From contig JALLLT010000025.1 of NCBI GenBank assembly GCA_025266875.1, positions 248,001-312,000 of the forward strand: a stretch of DNA of 64,000 bases, written 5' to 3'. The translations under genes were made by a program, and so were the position numbers. Shown in pieces: positions 1 to 10,738 of the stretch. Numbering within the stretch: position 1 is the first letter of the stretch; every line of letters begins with the position of its first letter. The notes beneath the pieces were generated by a model that was given only the letters and a program-made list of their open reading frames with translations, searched no databases and was not told where the DNA came from. The stretch comes from Fennellomyces sp. T-0311. Its lineage: Eukaryota > Mucoromycota > Mucoromycetes > Mucorales > Lichtheimiaceae.

Positions 1-66
1 TTTGACAGCGGCTGTTCCAATGTTTCCAGTACCGCCGATGATGTAAACGCGTTCGGGTAAAGTCAT
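1..66 (-). CDS. NmrA-like / NAD(P)-binding protein, N-terminus only
   Basis: The last 66 bases read on the minus strand start with ATG and give 22 residues, MTLPERVYIIGGTGNIGTAA and onward. This is a Rossmann beta-alpha turn with the pattern GGTGNIG (GxxGxxG) right at the N-terminus, as in NmrA-like and isoflavone-reductase-like NAD(P)-binding proteins. The rest lies outside the window, so the exact family and substrate cannot be told. The ATG is convincing because the nucleotide-binding motif normally begins 5-8 residues in. Confidence 0.6.
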   Translation of the reverse strand, partial: MTLPERVYIIGGTGNIGTAAVK

Positions 67-1088
67 CTCGCAATGGTAGGATAGTAAGATAATGTTGACA
101 GATGCTTCAACGCGATCGTTTTATATACTGGTTTCTCTCCAAAAGCCCTTTCGGCAATCGACAATAAATTATCCGTATCCGAAGCCCAGGCAATTGTCAG
201 ACCACTATTGCGCCACATAGTAAATTACTAGAATAGATATGTGTGCCACTTGTTCTGGTTAGTTTTGTACCAAACGCGTCATGTTTCTCCTTCTATACAT
301 TCTCTAAGCGGCAGTTCTGACTTTCCTACACATCATTATGGTGACCCATTTAACTTTTTCCCTCGGTGAGATTAACCCAAGACTAGTAATACTGCTCACC
401 AGGCCAATTTGTAATCAAGGATACTCGATCCGAAAAGCCGATCCACTAGCTAGCTACTAAATATTTACGCTTCAAGCTCCAGTCCATCGGTTTTATTGAC
501 GGTCATTGGTGGATCATCGTAAGTTTGTGCAGATATTTTTGCCTTTGTTTTGATTGCCACATACATCGTAACTTAGAGAAGAATGTTATATCTAACGTAT
601 ATTGAATTTGCCTCTGTTATACACGTGGAATGCTTACTTGTATTCTAGTATATATCTACATAGAAAAACGACTGCTAGTGCTAATCGACACTCAGCATGT
701 GTTTAAAATATAATATCAGAGAACACACCCTGATTCCATTCTTACATTTTATACTATTCATCGTCACTGCGCAATACATGACACTGTATGTTGTGAGAGG
801 ATCAGATATGCGTATAACCTGACGACTTCTGTAGAAGCACAGCATCTAATAAATCAATCTTGGAAGCAGCCTTTGACTACCTCCGAAAGATTTGAACAGG
901 CCTCGGCGTCGTTCAATCCATACTTCAATTGCCCCTTAGCCATATAGAGGATGCTTCCATTCGTAACATGGCATTAGTGCGCTTGGGTTGCCTAGGTGAC
1001 TTTGGTTACCAGTGCACTCTGCTGTCAAGCATAATTATTTGAGAAATCACCGCTTTGAACTGGCTGAGTAACCTCTTTACGAAATACA
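67..1088. other. Intergenic, nothing recognised
   Basis: About 1 kb between two divergently transcribed genes. I see only short ORFs on either strand and no RNA gene or repeat. It should contain both 5' regulatory regions. Confidence 0.5.
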
Positions 1089-1718
1089 ATGGACAAGGAA
1101 TCACATAATCGGAAAGAGCGTCTAGCAGCACTACGAAAAAGAAAACAAGAAGCCGGCCAAGGAACAGCCGACAGGTTTTGTGTGGATTTTAGCTTCCTTT
1201 GAAACACAATGTTTACTTGCGCGATTAGGGGCGTGGCCTTTCGAAGCTATACACCCAACGATGAAGAATTAAAGCAGCACTCACAGATCGCGACACCCGA
1301 TGATATTGGCGAAACTGTAGAATCCGAAACAAAAGATTACACCAAAAAAGCATTAGCCGCGGCTGCAGAACAAGAAAAAGAAGAAGTGGTAACGTCAATG
1401 ATCGATCTGTTGGTGTTTGTTTCTTGACGATTGTTTTATTATTTTTTTTTTGAAAGGATCTATTCAACTTGGCTCCCAAAAAACCAAACTGGGATCTGAA
1501 ACGAGATGTCGAAAAAAAGTTGGAGAAACTCGATAGGAGGACACAAAGAGCTATTCTCGAAATCATTCGTAAGTTCTTTGGTTTAAGCTTCTTGCTACGT
1601 TGCTTAACCATTTTTATCACTAGGGGAACGCTTAAGCGGAGGAGATAAAACAGCAAACTTGGCTGAGGCGGTGGCGAATGCAGAAAAAGAGCAACAATTG
1701 GGGGAAGAGGATGATTAA
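1089..1718 (+). CDS. cwf18: Pre-mRNA splicing factor Cwf18 / CCDC12
   Basis: Four exons: 1089-1174, 1229-1388, 1457-1568, 1624-1718. They join in frame to 150 aa. The order of features is that of CCDC12/Cwf18: a basic helix (RKERLAALRKRK), the FRSYTPNDEEL stretch, an acidic helix, the family hallmark NLAPKKPNWDLKRDVEKKLE at about residues 85-105, then RTQRAI and a C-terminal helix ending in acidic residues. The protein is a component of the activated spliceosome/Prp19-associated complex in the nucleus (family knowledge). Introns are 54, 68 and 55 nt. An AATAAA lies 17 nt past the stop (1735-1740). Function is transferred from the family. Confidence 0.93.
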
Positions 1719-2013
1719 ACGACGCTATGGCTCCAATAAACGATTTTAACAGAGGCATCTTTGGTGAGCGACGCGTGAAATGGCAGGACGCGATCATGGC
1801 AAAGGGCCGGTATATAAGAGCACCCTGTGGTAGTTTCAGTTGGATGCGTACCCAATGACACATATATCACCTTTGCAATACTGGTATCTCACGATGAGGA
1901 AGAATATGCGGCCGTTTACAAAGAAGGCATGAAGCAAACAGAGGTCAGGTGCTTAGTGGATGGATATATTATGAAATGGTCTAAGACATCCTCATGTCTT
2001 TAATCAAAAGCGC
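1719..2013. other. Short convergent intergenic region
   Basis: Shared 3' region of cwf18 and EXO70. It holds the AATAAA at 1735-1740 and ot otherwise nothing I can name. Confidence 0.5.
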
Positions 2014-4455
2014 TTATGCTGTCGGCTCAAACAAGTGGCTGATCATTTTCTCGAGCTTATCCTTGTCGTATTTGATATACTTTTGGGGGTTCTTTGTGAA
2101 GTCGGTGGTTTGGTATCTAATGGACAGTGCTATACTTAGCAAAAGTAGGAAACAAAAGTGTGCCTGGCACTTACTTGTCGAGGAAACGGCCATACATTGG
2201 CACCAAGACATTTTTGACATCGCGGATCACTTGATTACGCAGTTCCGAATCAGGCACTGCATATGTTGTTTGTGCACGCCAAATCTCGTCAAACTCGGTA
2301 TTGAAATTCTGCCAAGAAAAAGCGTCAATTCCATCTCACTCTTCCTGGATTAGCACGCTACCTTGAATCGTTCCTTGATAAGCTGTCGGTCATTGCTTCC
2401 CATTGAGCTCTTGATAGCACCTCCTCGGACATAAGTTACATCCATCAAGTTCTCAACGCAAGGCTTCCACGACTCTTGATAGGAGTCCAGTTGCTTCTTG
2501 ACAAGTTTGCTGAACTTGAGCTCTGAGACTTCGTCGAAAATGGCGTTCAGCGGAGGAGATCTAATTTGACGTAAGATATGGTTGTAATTGTTGAGTAAAA
2601 AGACAGTTGCTAGTGCTGGCTTCTTGTATCCACGCGACCGACTTTGCAGTGAGACTGTCAGTTGATCCAAAGCATCGTCTAAAAAAGCGGCTGTTTAGTG
2701 ACACACATGTTGAATCTGTAAGGAAACTTGTTAATACCGAAAAAGCTTTGTAATAACGCTGCTCCTTTTGCTGACTCGCCGTATGAAAATCCTTTTTCGG
2801 GTATCGCTGTAATGGGTCCAGGATGGTTCCAGCCACCGTCGCCTAGCAGAAGCAGCAAAGGTTCTACAATCTCGCGCCACAGGTACAGTCGTTTCAAATA
2901 GTTGAGGGTCTATGGTTTGCTTGGTTAGCAAATACACATACCTAGTATCCTTGCTTTCAACATACATTACTGGTCATCTCGTGCACTGTACCATCACTGC
3001 TCATGTTCATAAATGCGTTATTCTCGCGCTTGCCCTTGACATCTTCCGAAAAGTCATGGAAGCTCTTGAGGGCAGTCAATTTGAACGCCAATATCATCTC
3101 TGTGCAGTCGCTCAAATCGATCTCCTGCGACAGCTCCTTAAAGATAGGTGCACAGTCTCGCTCGTACTTGTCCATGATATCGAATATAAAGATCGTGTCA
3201 AAGTAGCTCAGTCGCTTGGCAACCACATTCAGATGTCGTCCTGCGGAAACAAACTCTTGCATGGCCGGAGCAATACTTCCCTTCAGTGCAGTGACTCTTT
3301 GAGAGCGATTACTGAGAATCTTGGAAGCAAACTCTTGCTCGGACTATCGCGGGGTCAGTATTTCGTCGTGAGTCGGTTGTACGCGGATGTTTTACCTGGA
3401 TAGCCTTTGTGAAGCACTCCATATATTTGAGAAACTCTCCAGAGCCCTTCTCGTATGAAATACCCTGATGTCGTTCTGATACTTGGACGGATTGAGAGAG
3501 CGAGTGCAGGGATTTAAGGAGATAGTTTGATCGGATTTCGATGTATGGTTTGCTGAAATCGACCGTGTATCCGATTTCCTTCTCGGAGGTGGAGATGTAT
3601 GTGGAAAGCTGGGATAATTGCTTCAATGACTCGCTCGACATATTGCCTGTGTAAAAGAGGCTTATTGAGTTACAGTGCCATTCCATCGTGGCATGGTATC
3701 AACTTACTTGGACTGAGAATGGCGTCACTATCCACAACAGCGCTGACAGATGATAGCCATTTGCGGAACAAAGTCTCCAAGTGCAGCATTCCTGCTTTGA
3801 GCAATTGTTTCTATCGACAAGCGTCGGATAAGCCTGCATCCAGCGACAATCATTGCTCCATCCGTACCATTTGATTGACAGCCTTTTCGCAGGACTTTAG
3901 CTGATTCTGTTCGACTGAATCCACAGCATCCTTCAACTTGCCCATGATCTGCAAGTATGGAAGCACATTATGCTCGTCAGGACTATCGAATAGATTAATA
4001 CGGACTGATTTCCAAACATGTGATGTAAAACCCAACCCTTTCAAAATGAACGCTTCTTCCTTGCTGGGAAGATTCAAGCAGTTGACGATATTATCTGTCG
4101 CAGCCAACGCACGATCGAGGTCTTCTTGTCGTGTTAATAAAAAATTATTGGTCGCGAATAAAGGTGCACTCACTAGTCGCCAGTTTGGTCAAGTTCTGAG
4201 TCGACTTGTGTATCGGACGTATCGAAGCTTCCAGTTTCATTAAACGACCGTCGAAACCATCGAGAATTCCAATCTTTATCGGCGTTGTGAGCTTTTTGAT
4301 TGTCGCTTCGATTGTGTCAAAACTCACCAACTCATCCGAGAGACCATCCATCCGACTGAGTTGATTGCGCAAGTAATCGAGTTCGCCGGTATCATCTTCA
4401 ATGCGATTTAGATTTTTCTCGCCACGACTAGAGAGGATTAGCGTGGGATCAATGG
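2014..4455 (-). CDS. EXO70: Exocyst complex subunit Exo70 (first exon not fixed)
   Basis: Nine exons were assembled on the minus strand: 4455-4174, 4124-3868, 3810-3708, 3646-3396, 3343-2966, 2909-2738, 2678-2362, 2308-2175, 2116-2014, about 665 aa. The N-terminus is helical, with a repeated Lys/Leu pattern around FDGRLMKLEASI. The C-terminal Exo70 domain carries MSSDGTVHEMTSN, TLNYLKRL, VFLLNNYNHIL, and the terminal TDFTKNPQKYIKYDKDKLE. Exo70 binds PI(4,5)P2 and Rho-type GTPases and tethers exocytic vesicles to the plasma membrane. The exon starting at 4455 begins in phase 1 after TTTAAG, so a short upstream exon is needed. ATGG at 4855-4852 followed by a perfect GTATGT donor fits phase, but implies a 396-nt intron against 50-70 nt elsewhere in this gene. 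Confidence 0.9.
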
Positions 4456-5529
4456 CTTAAAAAATAGAGCAGTGCATACTTTGGAACCGTCTGCACGGAA
4501 GGCATAGTTCTGCTTTAATTTGGTGGAAAAGAAACAGCGCGAGGTCGAATTGCATTTTGGATGGAAATCGGTAACACAAGGTTCCCGCTTTCAACTCGTT
4601 TGACATCCCATCCGTTGACCGTGACAAGCGCAGGGAATAACTACTATTGCGCTCATGTAACAATTGCTGCCGTCATTACACGTGGTAACTAGGCTTCTAG
4701 TCCAAAATAAAGCCGTCTTTTTGGGTAAGTATTTACGTATCTGGATATTTTCGTTGCCTAGTAATTGCTGCCAAGGATTCTCTATGTAAGCGAGACAGCA
4801 CTTCAGTTTCATAGAAGTAGGATATGCGGAGCGACTATGTAGCCAACATACCCATCATTTGGATAATGAACTTCTGCGTTTGGTTTAATAATCTTCGGCT
4901 CCTCGCAATGCACTTCAAGTATTTATTAAAGTGTGATGGCTCCTCTAAATTAATACTACCCAGTAGCTCGTGTGCATTCGTAGTTCGGGTGCTCCAGGTA
5001 GTAGCTATGGCTAAAACTTCCCCATGTATCTATCGTAAGATGGTCTGGCAACTCAACAGGATTGCAGAGTAGAAATAGTAATGTTATCGGGATACTTTCA
5101 TGATAGCATGAGACGCAGTAATTCAAAATGATCAGCGCAAATGCTTGATAACAAAACTATGACTAATTTGGATTTCTGCTGCCAGCTAGTGCGGTGATAA
5201 GTATGGGATAGGTCCCATTCCGATATCTGAGAAGGGCCTTTCTTGAATGCTGTCCGGTGGCATCTATCGCTTACTGATCTACGACATCTCCGTAAGAACG
5301 ATGTTTTCAGCTACCCTCAAGGCGCATAATAGCATCCTGTTCATTGATGGGTCAATTATTGCAGTAGACGGTTTTGGAAAAACGAGAAAAATGCACGCGC
5401 ACCCAAAAAAAAATGCATTGGCTTATTGTGATTGGCTGCTTATTGAGAGCCTTTCTGGATCAGTCAAGGTGGAATAAAGGGGGGAAATGTGCCCTTTTCC
5501 GCTCTTCCTTCCATCTACACACAATCCAA
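4456..5529. other. Intergenic between EXO70 and SEC62
   Basis: May contain the missing first exon of EXO70 (candidate ATG at 4853-4855 on the minus strand). Otherwise only short, low-quality ORFs. The last 100 bases should be the SEC62 promoter and 5' leader. Confidence 0.45.
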
Positions 5530-6365
5530 ATGAGTCACTCCCACGGACCAGGACAAGCGACTATCCGCATTGCTGACGCCAAGACGGCACCACCATTCTA
5601 CAAAACTGTCGCTGAATATCTACGAGACACAAAGAAATCCGGCGTGAAATTGCGACAAGGTGTCTTTAACGGAAAGCGAGTTGAATACTTCAAAGGTAAC
5701 GACATGAATTATCATACTGCTGCAATTGCATTAAAAAGGTCTGGATAACTTTAGGCAAGGGTGGCATCAATGCGATCATGAAGGAGGATTTCGCCAAACT
5801 GGTACCAAAGGATCGAGAAGCAGTGGCAACTCGCGATGACGCGGTAAAGATTATGAATGACCTTGGGATGCATGGGTTTATCCTGCGAGTGAATCGCGGA
5901 GACCCGATCGCCGGCAAGGGCTCGCCACGAGGACTGCAACCCAACCCTCAGCAAGAACTGAAGGAGGACGGCTACTATATGTGGGTGTGGGAGGGATCTC
6001 AAGTCAAGTTATATCTGGGCGCATTGTTGTTGGTGATCGGCGTACTGGCGGCGGTGCTGTTCCCATTGTGGCCAGAGACTTTGCGACTGGGCGTGTGGTA
6101 CCTGAGCGTCGGTGTGCTCGGTCTCCTGGGTGTGTTCTTTGGCATTGCCATTGTGCGTCTTATCCTCTACATCATCACCATCATTGTCCTTCCCCGCGGT
6201 ATCTGGATCTTCCCCAACCTGTTCGAAGATGTCGGCGTCATCGAGAGCTTTATTCCGTTCTGGGCCTGGGACGAGCCAAAGAAGAAGTCAAAGCCAGCAG
6301 CAGCAGAGCCCGCACCAGCAGCAGCGCCGGCATCGACGGAGGGTGCGGCCACAACCTCTGATTGA
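5530..6365 (+). CDS. SEC62: Translocation protein Sec62
   Basis: Two exons, 5530-5695 and 5755-6365, encode 258 aa. The cytosolic N-domain has the family pattern VAEYLRDTKKSGVKLRQGVF and FKGKGGINAIM, followed by a conserved MHGFILRVNR segment. Two hydrophobic segments (about residues 150-172 and 180-210) with the loop LFPLWPETLRLGVWYLS between them are the Sec62 membrane hairpin. The tail is rich in Lys and Ala. Sec62 works with Sec61/Sec63 in post-translational import into the ER. The single intron splits a Gly codon (G|GC). The start is the first ATG and matches the expected short N-terminus. Confidence 0.95.
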
Positions 6366-6424
6366 ACTTTCGCATTTATAAAGCCTTAATGTAGGTGTAT
6401 TTACAGGCGGGTTGTCAGACGCGT

Positions 6425-7405
6425 TTACTCATCCAGCATGTCCAGCAGGATAGATAAGACCTTGTGTTGCATTTGCATATCCTCGCGACCGACCGTCTGC
6501 CTGAAGAACGGCACCTTCAACTAGTAGAAACAAAATATTCGAAAAAAATGCTCATTAATATCACCAGCCATTGTTACCTTTGCCAATTTCTCTTGCTGAG
6601 ACCGCAGTTCGTTGTCCATCTCCCGCACAATGTGCATGTCCATCTTCCGGAGATCTGCCTGTGCTTGCTTCTCCAGACCCTGCCATCCGATAAGTCCCCA
6701 TTCCATAACTCTCTGCAGCCATCCATACCTCCCAATCAGGCGTTATTCCCACTAGCTCTCTATAAATCCGTTACTGTCAGCTCAACTGATCCAACCCGAA
6801 GTGTCTCTGAACATACTGTGCAAAATATGCATCCCGCGACTTTTGATATCGCCCCTCTATCTCTGTCCGCCGTGAATTCAGTTCTTCTTCCTTGCGATGC
6901 TGCATAGTGCGGATCAGTGACACCGCTTGGTGCTGCTACACAACGAAATTACCTGCGATTGTTTGCATTCACGCAACACTTGCAGCAGGTTCGTTTCTTT
7001 ACACATTCTGCCCAGCGCAACAAGTACCTGAGGAGTAACTTGTGTGGCGTTTTGAAGCGAATCCAGGAGTGTGCCGAGTGAATCTTCGTCTAGTCGCTGC
7101 TCTGATGGTGTTTGCTGGGATAAGTACTCTTGTCGCACTTCTGCAATAAGACTAGGATCAATGGCGGAAAGACTTATTCCTGAAGGAATATCCAGCGCCG
7201 ATTCAGTTGTCTGTGAGGTGCTTGGAGCCTGTGCAATCGAAATCGTTACGTCGAGAAACTGTTGATCAGTCGACCTTACTTGATCTATTGGTTCTTGATG
7301 ATCCGCATTCTGTGATTGACTCTATATGCACTTCAGTGTCTCAGATAGCTTTCCATTCTTTCGACATTTTACCTTCAAAAGAGAAAGGAATTCATTAATA
7401 TCCAT
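6425..7405 (-). CDS. DGCR6-family protein
   Basis: Five exons on the minus strand (7405-7373, 7321-6953, 6899-6817, 6710-6578, 6520-6425) join to 237 aa, close to animal DGCR6 (about 220 aa). Shared features are a helical N-terminal half, a long Arg/Glu helix (HRKEEELNSRRTEIEGRY), the block KMDMHIVREMDNELRSQQEK that matches the animal pattern of acidic/basic residues before a Gln-Gln turn, and a C-terminal VPFF segment followed by a Leu-rich helix. The molecular role of the family is poorly known; in animals it has been linked to cell adhesion and migration. The boundary between exons 3 and 4 is the weakest join, because two acceptors lie close together (GCAG and GCAGAG). Confidence 0.7.
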
Positions 7406-7756
7406 GTCAATGAAGCATCGACTTTTGAGTACGCAAAAGTGATAGTTTCAAAGAATTTCCAGCGGCGCCTCTTACACACTCAGGAACAATGCAAGCCTAT
7501 ATAGATAAATGTGCCAATTGACTACATAGTATTCGGTCTCTCCACAGCGGCTCATTATCCCATGGCTATGTGGCTCTTGGTAACTATTGAGCATCGTCTT
7601 GCGAATACTTTAATGCTTAATAATTTAGAAAATGAGGTATTACGAAACGGAGGAGAGCTGCTTATCTACGTAAGAGAGAAAAGGTATATATCGCGATAGA
7701 ATACAACTAAAACAGCGGCCTGAAACATACTGGTCGAGATGGTCGAGGCAATATCA
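7406..7756. other. Intergenic, nothing recognised
   Basis: 351 bases between two minus-strand genes. Holds the 5' side of the DGCR6-like gene and the 3' side of the first transporter. No ORF of note. Confidence 0.5.
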
Positions 7757-8891
7757 TTAAGGAGATGACTTTGCACTACGCCATTTGCGTGACCCTAATG
7801 CGGTGGTGGTAGCAAGAATAATAATTGCACCAAGGACGCTCAACACGTCCGGATACTCTTGGAAAATAAATATGCCAAACAAAAAGGCAAGGACAACTTC
7901 GTTCATCCGCATCACTGACGCTGGACCTGCCGGAGCCAATTGCAATCTATAAAGTCTAAACCAATCAATAACATGTACGCAAGAAGCATGAAAAGGACTT
8001 ACCCTTTACTTAACAGACACTGGCCAACGAATGCCGAGATACCCGTCATCAACAATCCACCATATTGACGCCAGCCTTCTGGCTTAATAAACGTCTGGAG
8101 CGTGAATAATGTTGGCAGACTTATCAGACATGCAATGACGCCAAAGTAGATCGTGTGGACCAAGAAGTGAGCGGCTTTTCCGACTTTGCGGATTGTACAG
8201 TAAGCCACGGCGGTCAATAGGGCACCAAAAAGTGCAGCAAGGACGGCCAGTGGTCGCTCACTACCATGACCATGCGATGTTGAGTCGTTTCCAAACAAAA
8301 ATCCAGGCTTAGTTACAAGCACAGCGCCAGAAAGACACAGCGTAACACAGAGTCCTTCGAACCATCGGAATGGCTCATCCAAAACCAGTGCGGCAAGAAC
8401 AGTTGTAAAAGCTGGGTTCAAGTACAAGATAACTGTGGATTCAATTTTTTTTAGTATCCGAATCAGCGAAAGTTTGCTTCCCATTTACCTGTTGCGTCGG
8501 CCAAGGGCAAGTGAGTTACGGCATAAAAGTTTGCTCCCAACGCAACACCACCAATGACTCCACGAAACAAAAGCCAGGGCTGTATGCGACGGTCACCCAA
8601 AGGGTTAATACCGAGCCACCAACATCCTAAAAGACCCAGAACAGTCTGAACAGCCGACCGGGCAAACACAATTTCAAATGAAGGGAATGATGCACCGCTC
8701 AACTTGACAAACACGGCCATGGAGGAAAATGCCAATGCACAAAACACCATTAGCAACAGTCCAATCGCCTCCGATTGGACATCGCGATTGTGGGGAGGTA
8801 GACTATTAGACGATGTTGCCAAAAGTGGCCTGGCTTCGTCGTCACTCGAGTTGCCTATGACAACCACCTTGCCTTCTACTTGTCGAGACAT
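7757..8891 (-). CDS. EamA/DMT-superfamily transporter, SLC35G-like (copy A)
   Basis: Three exons, 8891-8489, 8432-8003 and 7946-7757, encode 340 aa with about ten hydrophobic segments arranged as two EamA repeats. Recognisable are FVKLSGASFPSFEIVFARS in TM2-3, NPLGDRRIQPWLLFRG, HLPLADAT|VILYLNPAF at the end of repeat one, and GPASVMRMNEVVLAF near the C-terminus. The layout and length fit solute carrier 35G-type proteins of the drug/metabolite transporter superfamily; the substrate is unknown. The cytosolic N-terminus carries EARPLL, an acidic dileucine signal of the kind that sends proteins to the vacuole or endosomes. The neighbour at 9605-10738 is a tandem paralogue with the same exon phases. 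Confidence 0.85.
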
Positions 8892-9604
8892 GGTGGAACA
8901 AAGGAAGAAAGTGCTTTGAAAATTAAGTTTCGCGTTTCCCATGTGTTGGGCACGTCTGCTGACATTACAAGGGACTTGAGCTGCAGACGTGATGCACATG
9001 CATCGACCTTTTTTTTTCATATTTGATCTAACTTTTAGGTCGAGTTCCGCCGCTTTAGTTGGCTGGCCTCCCTTACTGTAATGTAGCTTCTGGATTGTCG
9101 TGAAAATATTTCCCCGGAGGCTTTCTCTCATCAGATAAACTGCCAGATGTCTTTGGTAATCTGTATATAATTTGTTGCTAGAACATTATATCTAGATGTT
9201 AATCAATACATATGTATCAGCCCCATGGTTATGGCGCTTTCTACAGAGTACTGTTGCGAGCCCGAACTGTAAATGTCGCAATACGTAGTCGGACTTGAAA
9301 GAGCATATGCTGTTGTACAAGCATTGCATTCATTTCAGCCAGTTTAGACATCGGTGACGAAGAAAAAGCTTAATGAATTCCTAAATTAGACTCGTACAAG
9401 GCAGAACCAACTGATTAAACAAATGCGCAGGTCCCAGCACACAAAGCCAATATGTCACAAGTCCAAACAGAGTGGTTGAAATTCATGCAATCATGTCCGT
9501 CAGCTAACAATAGCAGCCCTAGTTCGATTATACCGTCAAGTTCATATAACTTTTTCATAATAAATTAAAATACTCTTATTCGGGGTAAATGTAATCTTGA
9601 GCCT
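8892..9604. other. Spacer between tandem transporters
   Basis: 713 bases between the start of copy A and the stop of copy B. No ORF or repeat I can name; includes the copy A promoter. Confidence 0.5.
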
Positions 9605-10738
9605 TTAGTGGGATGACTTGGCGCTACGCCACCTGCGTGATCCTAATACGGTCGTTGTGGCGATAATAATCGCTGCGCCAGTAACGCTTAATAAGTCGGG
9701 GTATTCATTGAAGATAAAGATGCCAAAGATGAAAGCAAGGACAACTTCATTCGTGCGCATGACTGAAGCTGGACCGGCCGGCGTCATTTGCAATCTAATA
9801 CCATCGTTAGTGAATACAGTAGTTCTAGCACAATAAGTTACACTTACCCTTTGGCAAGCAAGCACTGCCCGATAAATGCAGAAATACCAGTCATCAGCAG
9901 TGCAATGCATTCGCGCCAATTGCTTGGCATGACAAACGTTTGAATGGTGAATAGTGGAGGTAGACTTATCAGAATTCCGACGACACCAAAATAGATCGTG
10001 TGGATCAAAAAGTGTGCGTTATTTCCGATTTTGCGAATGACGACTTGGGCCACGGCAGTCAGTATAGCACCAGTTAGACCGGCAATAACGGCGAGTGGTC
10101 CTGCACTTCCAGGGGATCCCGAACTTTCGAACAAAAATCCGGGTTTTGTAACAAGAACAGCACCAGAAAAGCATAACGCAACGCAGAGACCTTCAAACCA
10201 TCCAAACATTTCACCTAGCACCAATGCGGCAAGAATAGTAGTAAATGCTGGATTCAGGTACAAGATGACTGCATAATTATCGTTAGTAAGCAAGAATAGC
10301 TCCCACTATAATTTTTTTTATCAAACCTGTTGCATCTGCTAATGGCATATGGGTAACGCTGTAGAATGTCGATGACAAGGCGATGCCACCAACAATTCCT
10401 CGAACCATCAACCAAGGCCGTATATGTCGCTTTCCAAGTGGATTGATACCGAGCCACCAAGTTCCAGCAAGACCAAGGACAGTTTGAACAACGGATCGGA
10501 AAAACACAATTTCGAACGAAGGGAACGATGCACCACTCAACTTGACAAATATTGACATTGAGGAGAATGCCAATGCACAAAGTGCCATTAGCATCAGGCC
10601 AATGGCTTCTGATTTGGAATTGCGAACTGTGTCATTGTTTTGAGGTAATTCATTGCTTGAGGATGTCAAGAGTGGTTGTCTTTCGTCTTGAGTACCGTTG
10701 TCTATGGCAACAACACTGTCATGCTGTTGTGGGGACAT
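9605..10738 (-). CDS. EamA/DMT-superfamily transporter, SLC35G-like (copy B)
   Basis: Three exons, 10738-10327, 10268-9848 and 9794-9605, also encode exactly 340 aa. The protein aligns with copy A along its whole length: the same FVKLSGASFPSFEIVF block, NPLGKRHIRPWL, MPLADAT|VILYLNPAFTT, and GPASVMRTNEVVLAF. Intron positions and phases are identical, so the pair arose by tandem duplication. The loop between the repeats is shorter and differs (GSPGSAG here, a His-rich stretch in copy A), compensated by a longer N-terminus. The N-terminal dileucine motif is kept as ERQPLL. Substrate unknown; vacuolar or endosomal membrane is an inference from the motif. Confidence 0.85.

Noticed and set aside
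1225..1863. 212-codon minus-strand ORF across cwf18
   Set aside because: It overlaps the well-supported four-exon cwf18 gene and has low-complexity content.
6720..6770. Extra DGCR6 exon reading ELVGITPDWE
   Set aside because: Including it would require a 16-nt intron; skipping it gives an in-phase join.
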